A stretch of DNA of 8,851 bases, from the NCBI GenBank assembly GCA_027061865.1, contig JAMOVZ010000275.1, positions 1 through 8,851 on the forward strand. Reading direction: 5' to 3'. Under the pieces are notes generated by a model. The model saw only the letters and a list, made by a program, of their open reading frames with translations. It was not told where the DNA came from and ran no database searches. Source of the DNA: Desulfobacterales bacterium (GTDB lineage Bacteria > Desulfobacterota > DSM-4660 > Desulfatiglandales > Desulfatiglandaceae). Positions 6,100 to 8,851 of the stretch are shown piece by piece. The position numbers and the translations under genes were made by a program. Position 1 is the stretch's first letter; each line of letters begins with the position of its first letter.

Positions 6100-6142
6100 C
6101 GCAATAACAAAATAGGCCTTTACTGTCAAGAAAATTATTGCG
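6100..6142. repeat. Inverted repeat flanking the candidate tauE promoter
   Basis: CGCAATAA (6100-6107) and TTATTGCG (6135-6142) are perfect eight-base inverted copies, 27 bases apart. One arm covers the candidate -10; the other lies just upstream of the -35. The similarity continues loosely outward (TTTTGCG versus CGAAA with one extra base). The position is what one expects for a dimeric regulator, but an operator role is inferred. Confidence 0.4.
6101..6129 (-). promoter_or_regulatory. Candidate promoter of the tauE-family operon
   Basis: On the minus strand a perfect TTGACA (6129-6124) is followed after 17 bases by TATTGC (6106-6101), preceded by a TG at the extended -10 position. The -35 is consensus, the -10 only half matches. 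It would give a leader of about 80 bases. A second TTGACA-like site nearer the gene has no -10 and overlaps the Shine-Dalgarno region. Confidence 0.35.
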
Positions 6143-6354
6143 AAATGCAACAAATCTTATTATGGGCCAGAGAGAGCAGACTTCAAGGGAGGGAGTAGGC
6201 GCTTCTCGCAATGCAGCCTGATTTGGGGGTAGGTGGAGGGGGCTTATGGATGGGGCAAATACCAAGTGAAAAGATTAGGCTCTTTGCACGGCCCGTTTGC
6301 CAGGCCTTCGATCAGTCATATGCTCTCCAGGGAACTGAATAAATATCTCCGCCA

Positions 6355-8007
6355 TTAGCTTTTTTCCAGCCTGCGGCGTTCTTCATCCCTTATCTCCCGC
6401 CTCAGGAGCTTGCCTACCTTGCTCTTGGGTAGCATATCCCTAAACTCAATGTAGCTTGGCACCTTGTAGGGGGCCAGCCTGTCTCTGCACCACCTTATGA
6501 GCTCTGCGCCGCTCACCCCTCTTGCATCCTCTTTTAGCACCACGATGGCCTTTATGCGCTCGCCTACCTTTGGATCTGGCACCCCTACGACACATGCCCC
6601 TATTACAGTGGGATGATCCTGCAGCACTGCCTCCACCTCTGATGCCGATACCCTGTAGGCCTTGTGCTTTATGATGTCAGCAGAGCGCTCCACATAGACC
6701 AGCTCTCCATCTGGGTCCTGGCGCAGGAAGTCGCCCATCCTGTAATAGACCTTGCCGTTTAATTCCACATACGAGCGCCTGGTCTCTTCCGGCTTGTTCC
6801 AGTAATGCTTGACCGTGTAAGGGGAAGTTACCAACAACTCTCCCACCCGGCCTGGAGGAAGTGGCTCGAGGGTGTCGGGGTCCACAATGATACATTCCCT
6901 GCTCTTGAGGGGCAGGCCGATGGAAGAGGGCCTTGGCTCCCGATCCAGACGGCTGTAACTGACATGCCCTGCCTCCGTAGACCCATAGACTTGATATATG
7001 GGGATGCCAAAGCGTTCTTTCCATCGGTTGAAGACCTCGGCAGGCAGCATATCGCCTCCGCAATAGCAATAGCGGAGCGGTCCAAGATCGTAGTGGTCAA
7101 GCCTATCATTTTCCAAAATCATGCGGTAGAGGGCTGGAACCCCCAAGAACCACCTCACTTTATACTTCTGGATGCTCTCTAAGATGGCATCAACAAGGGG
7201 GACGGGCATGAGAACCACGGTGTTTCCCTTGTTGAGACCTATGGACATGCACAGTCCCAAGGCCATGATGTGAAAGAGTGGGTTGACCGCAATATAGACA
7301 TCAGAGCCCTCCTTGAGGTGGCCGGAGAAAACATCATCGGTCACATCATTCACATAAGATGTCATGCTTATGTGAGTGCCGGGCACGCCTTTAGGCATGC
7401 CGGTAGTGCCGCCCGTATAGAGGATATAGGAAAGGTCCGCAAATGGATCCAGCTTCGGCAGCCTTTGGAGGGGCTGGGCCCTCAGCATGCCTTTGAAAGG
7501 TATTACATGCGGGCCGCGGGAGGCCTTCCCTTTTGGTATACGGTCAAAGAGGCGGCCTATGGCCCGCTTCCACAGGGGGAGCAGGTCGCAGAGGTTGGTT
7601 ACAATGATCTTCTCGATAGGGGCCTTTTCAAAGACCTCCTCCACGTAGCCAAAATTAGTGTCAAGGCAGATGATGGTCTTGGCGCCGGAGTCGTTGGCCA
7701 GATACTCCAGCTCATAAGATGTGTAGATGGGCGAAACAGGGACTATGACGGCCCCGATCTTCTGGATGCCTAGAAAGGCGATCAACCACTGGATTGAGTT
7801 TGATATGTATATCATCACACGATCGCCCTTTTGCACACCCAAGGCCGAGAGAGCCGCTCCAAACCGCTCGCTCATCTCTTTTAGCCACCCATAAGAGTAG
7901 CGCTGTCCTAGAAAGATGACAGCGGTGTTGTTGGGATACTTGGCCGCCATGCGGTCAAAACGCGTGAAAGTCAGCTCCTTTTCAATTTGTGCGCCTCTAT
8001 CCGTCAT
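6355..8007 (-). CDS. AMP-forming acyl-CoA ligase (fatty or aromatic acid type)
   Basis: A 550-residue member of the adenylate-forming superfamily, which activates a carboxylic acid with ATP to an acyl-adenylate and then to acyl-CoA. Motifs in order: the P-loop YTGGTTGMPKG (197-207), NPLFH (242-246), YGSTEAG (341-347), YYRMGD (421-426), the hinge region VERSADIIK (439-447) and the C-terminal PKSKVGKLLRREI (527-539) with catalytic Lys 533. All catalytic positions look intact. In the usual hinge-loop sequence IKxKGY the Gly is Ala here (IKHKAY, Ala 450). Substrate cannot be read from sequence; its place 15 bases after a LivF-like ATPase suggests that it activates an acid imported by that transporter. 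Start ATG 8007 has a short AAAAAGGG site very close to it. Confidence 0.9.
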   Translation of the reverse strand: MTDRGAQIEKELTFTRFDRMAAKYPNNTAVIFLGQRYSYGWLKEMSERFGAALSALGVQKGDRVMIYISNSIQWLIAFLGIQKIGAVIVPVSPIYTSYELEYLANDSGAKTIICLDTNFGYVEEVFEKAPIEKIIVTNLCDLLPLWKRAIGRLFDRIPKGKASRGPHVIPFKGMLRAQPLQRLPKLDPFADLSYILYTGGTTGMPKGVPGTHISMTSYVNDVTDDVFSGHLKEGSDVYIAVNPLFHIMALGLCMSIGLNKGNTVVLMPVPLVDAILESIQKYKVRWFLGVPALYRMILENDRLDHYDLGPLRYCYCGGDMLPAEVFNRWKERFGIPIYQVYGSTEAGHVSYSRLDREPRPSSIGLPLKSRECIIVDPDTLEPLPPGRVGELLVTSPYTVKHYWNKPEETRRSYVELNGKVYYRMGDFLRQDPDGELVYVERSADIIKHKAYRVSASEVEAVLQDHPTVIGACVVGVPDPKVGERIKAIVVLKEDARGVSGAELIRWCRDRLAPYKVPSYIEFRDMLPKSKVGKLLRREIRDEERRRLEKS

Positions 8008-8022
8008 CGCCCTTTTTATGCA

Positions 8023-8769
8023 TCAGACGCCAAAATAGGCGGATCTAACATCAGGATTGTCCAGCAGTTCTTCTCTGGAGCCTTCAAGGACTGCTGCCCC
8101 GTTTTCCAAGATAAAGGCATAGTCCACAATAGGTAACACTGGCCTTGCGTATTGTTCTGTCACCATAATGGAGATCCTTTTCTGCCCCCTGATCTCCTTG
8201 ATTGCCTTGACAAGGGTGGCCTGCATGAGGGGGCTCAGGCCCAGCAAGGGTTCATCTAGAAGCAAGATCTTTGGCTGGGCCATGAGGGCCCGTCCTATGG
8301 CCAGCATCTGCTGCTCACCGCCGCTGAGGAAACCGCCGGTTCTTTTCTTGAGCCTTGCAAGGGGCGGAAAAACGGTAAAGACATAGTCCAGGGTCTCTTT
8401 GGCCTGGGCGGGGGTGGCCAGGTAGGCGCCGATCCTGAGGTTTTCAAGCACGCTGCTCTCCACAAAGATCCGGCGCCTCTCAGGGCACAGGATTATGCCC
8501 ATCCTGGCCCGCTTGCTGGGTTTCAGGTGAGATATGTCCTGGTCCATGAACAAGACTTCGCCTAGCACGGTGATGCGTTCGCCGCCAGCCATCTCCTCCT
8601 TTCTGCGGATGTCCTCCATGATCCCTGAAAGCGTATACATGAGGGTGGATTTCCCAGCGCTATTCGCCCCAAAGACACCCACGATCTGGTGCTGGTCGCA
8701 GCGGACACTTACGTTATTGAGTGCCAGCATATTTTCGTAAAACACCATCAGCCCCCTTGCCTCAAGCAT
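8023..8769 (-). CDS. livF: LivF-like ABC transporter ATPase
   Basis: A 248-residue ATPase of the branched-chain amino acid (HAAT) ABC family. Visible: Walker A GANSAGKST (34-42), the Q-loop region CPERRRIF (95-102; Glu in the Gln position is normal for Liv ATPases), the signature LSGGEQQMLAIGRAL (148-162), Walker B ILLLDEP (168-174) with catalytic Glu 173, and TEQ (204-206) where most ABC ATPases have the switch His, as usual for LivF. It is about 12 residues longer than typical LivF (about 235) because of a charged insertion (MEDIRRKEEMAGGERI, 51-66) after the Walker A helix. The start overlaps the upstream LivG-like stop by eight bases and a GGAGG lies about ten bases before it. Liv systems carry branched-chain amino acids, amides or, beside ligases as here, aromatic and other carboxylic acids. 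Confidence 0.9.
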   Translation of the reverse strand: MLEARGLMVFYENMLALNNVSVRCDQHQIVGVFGANSAGKSTLMYTLSGIMEDIRRKEEMAGGERITVLGEVLFMDQDISHLKPSKRARMGIILCPERRRIFVESSVLENLRIGAYLATPAQAKETLDYVFTVFPPLARLKKRTGGFLSGGEQQMLAIGRALMAQPKILLLDEPLLGLSPLMQATLVKAIKEIRGQKRISIMVTEQYARPVLPIVDYAFILENGAAVLEGSREELLDNPDVRSAYFGV

Positions 8770-8851
8770 GCTCCATGACCTCCTCCACCTCTTCGGAGCC
8801 GAAATAGGCCTCTTTCACCCGTCGGTCTGCCATGACCTGTTCAGGGGCGCC
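8762..8851 (-). CDS. livG: LivG-like ABC transporter ATPase, C-terminal end
   Basis: A minus-strand frame enters from the right edge and stops at TGA 8764-8762. The 29 visible residues begin GAPEQVMADRRVKEAYFG, the standard end of Liv-family ATPases (Gly-x-Pro-Glu, then Asp, then a hydrophobic-x-x-Ala-Tyr-x-Gly pattern), followed by an acidic tail (SEEVEEVMEHA). Its stop overlaps the livF start (ATGCTTGA), the usual livG-livF coupling. Being upstream of LivF makes LivG the likely identity; a second LivF-like ATPase cannot be excluded. Confidence 0.7.
   Translation of the reverse strand, partial: GAPEQVMADRRVKEAYFGSEEVEEVMEHA

Larger units (their letters stand above)
6012..6354. other. Intergenic region between ligase and TauE-family genes
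   Basis: The 343-bp spacer between two minus-strand operons is AT-rich near the TauE-family gene (about 6030-6160) and GC-richer toward the ligase. It holds the promoter candidate and inverted repeat described separately, and a GGCAAA (6254-6259)/TTTGCC (6297-6302) pair too far apart to be an obvious terminator. A 26-codon frame (6355-6275, minus) overlaps the ligase stop as TAATG. I saw no intrinsic terminator for the ligase operon, no tRNA and no recognisable gene fragment. Confidence 0.45.

Noticed and set aside
7270..7773. A 167-codon plus-strand frame inside the ligase gene.
   Set aside because: It is antisense to the intact acyl-CoA ligase and its translation resembles no protein.

Overview
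The window looks like bacterial chromosome of moderate GC content, most likely from an anaerobic member of the Desulfobacterota (the former Deltaproteobacteria). That placement is inferred from gene content and protein style: a Liv-type ABC transporter fused in an operon to an acyl-CoA ligase, a TauE/SafE anion exporter with a small membrane partner, and a sensor with an RRYEKNFFLYG-type stretch. No rRNA or other marker gene confirms it. There is no sign of phage, IS, integron or CRISPR sequence.

Layout from left to right. Positions 1-418 (minus) hold the N-terminal part of a membrane-anchored sensor whose 3' end lies outside the window. A 408-bp spacer follows; it is not empty, holding an ideal Shine-Dalgarno before an 11-codon ORF, a hairpin, and a 45-codon ORF that overlaps the next start by GTGA. 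Next come an EamA/DMT-family permease (827-1786, plus), then ktrB and ktrA (1943-3987, plus), the pore and the cytosolic gating ring of a K+ uptake system, in one operon.

Converging on ktrA from the other side is a compact minus-strand operon, read from 6011 down to 4032: a TauE/SafE family permease, a 141-residue three-helix membrane protein that I cannot firmly name, and a stand-alone two-CBS-domain protein. Each gene has a clear Shine-Dalgarno and the spacing is tight. A candidate promoter for it lies in an AT-rich spacer, with an inverted repeat around the -35 box.

From 6355 to the right edge (minus) is a second operon: the tail of a LivG-like ATPase, a LivF-like ATPase, and a 550-residue acyl-CoA ligase. 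It probably imports a branched-chain amino acid or carboxylic/aromatic acid and activates it to a CoA thioester.

The functional theme is transport coupled to small-ligand sensing: Ktr gating by nucleotides through KtrA, a TauE exporter with a CBS protein in its operon, and import coupled to CoA activation. The least explained parts are the TauE/three-helix/CBS module and the leader region before the EamA gene.
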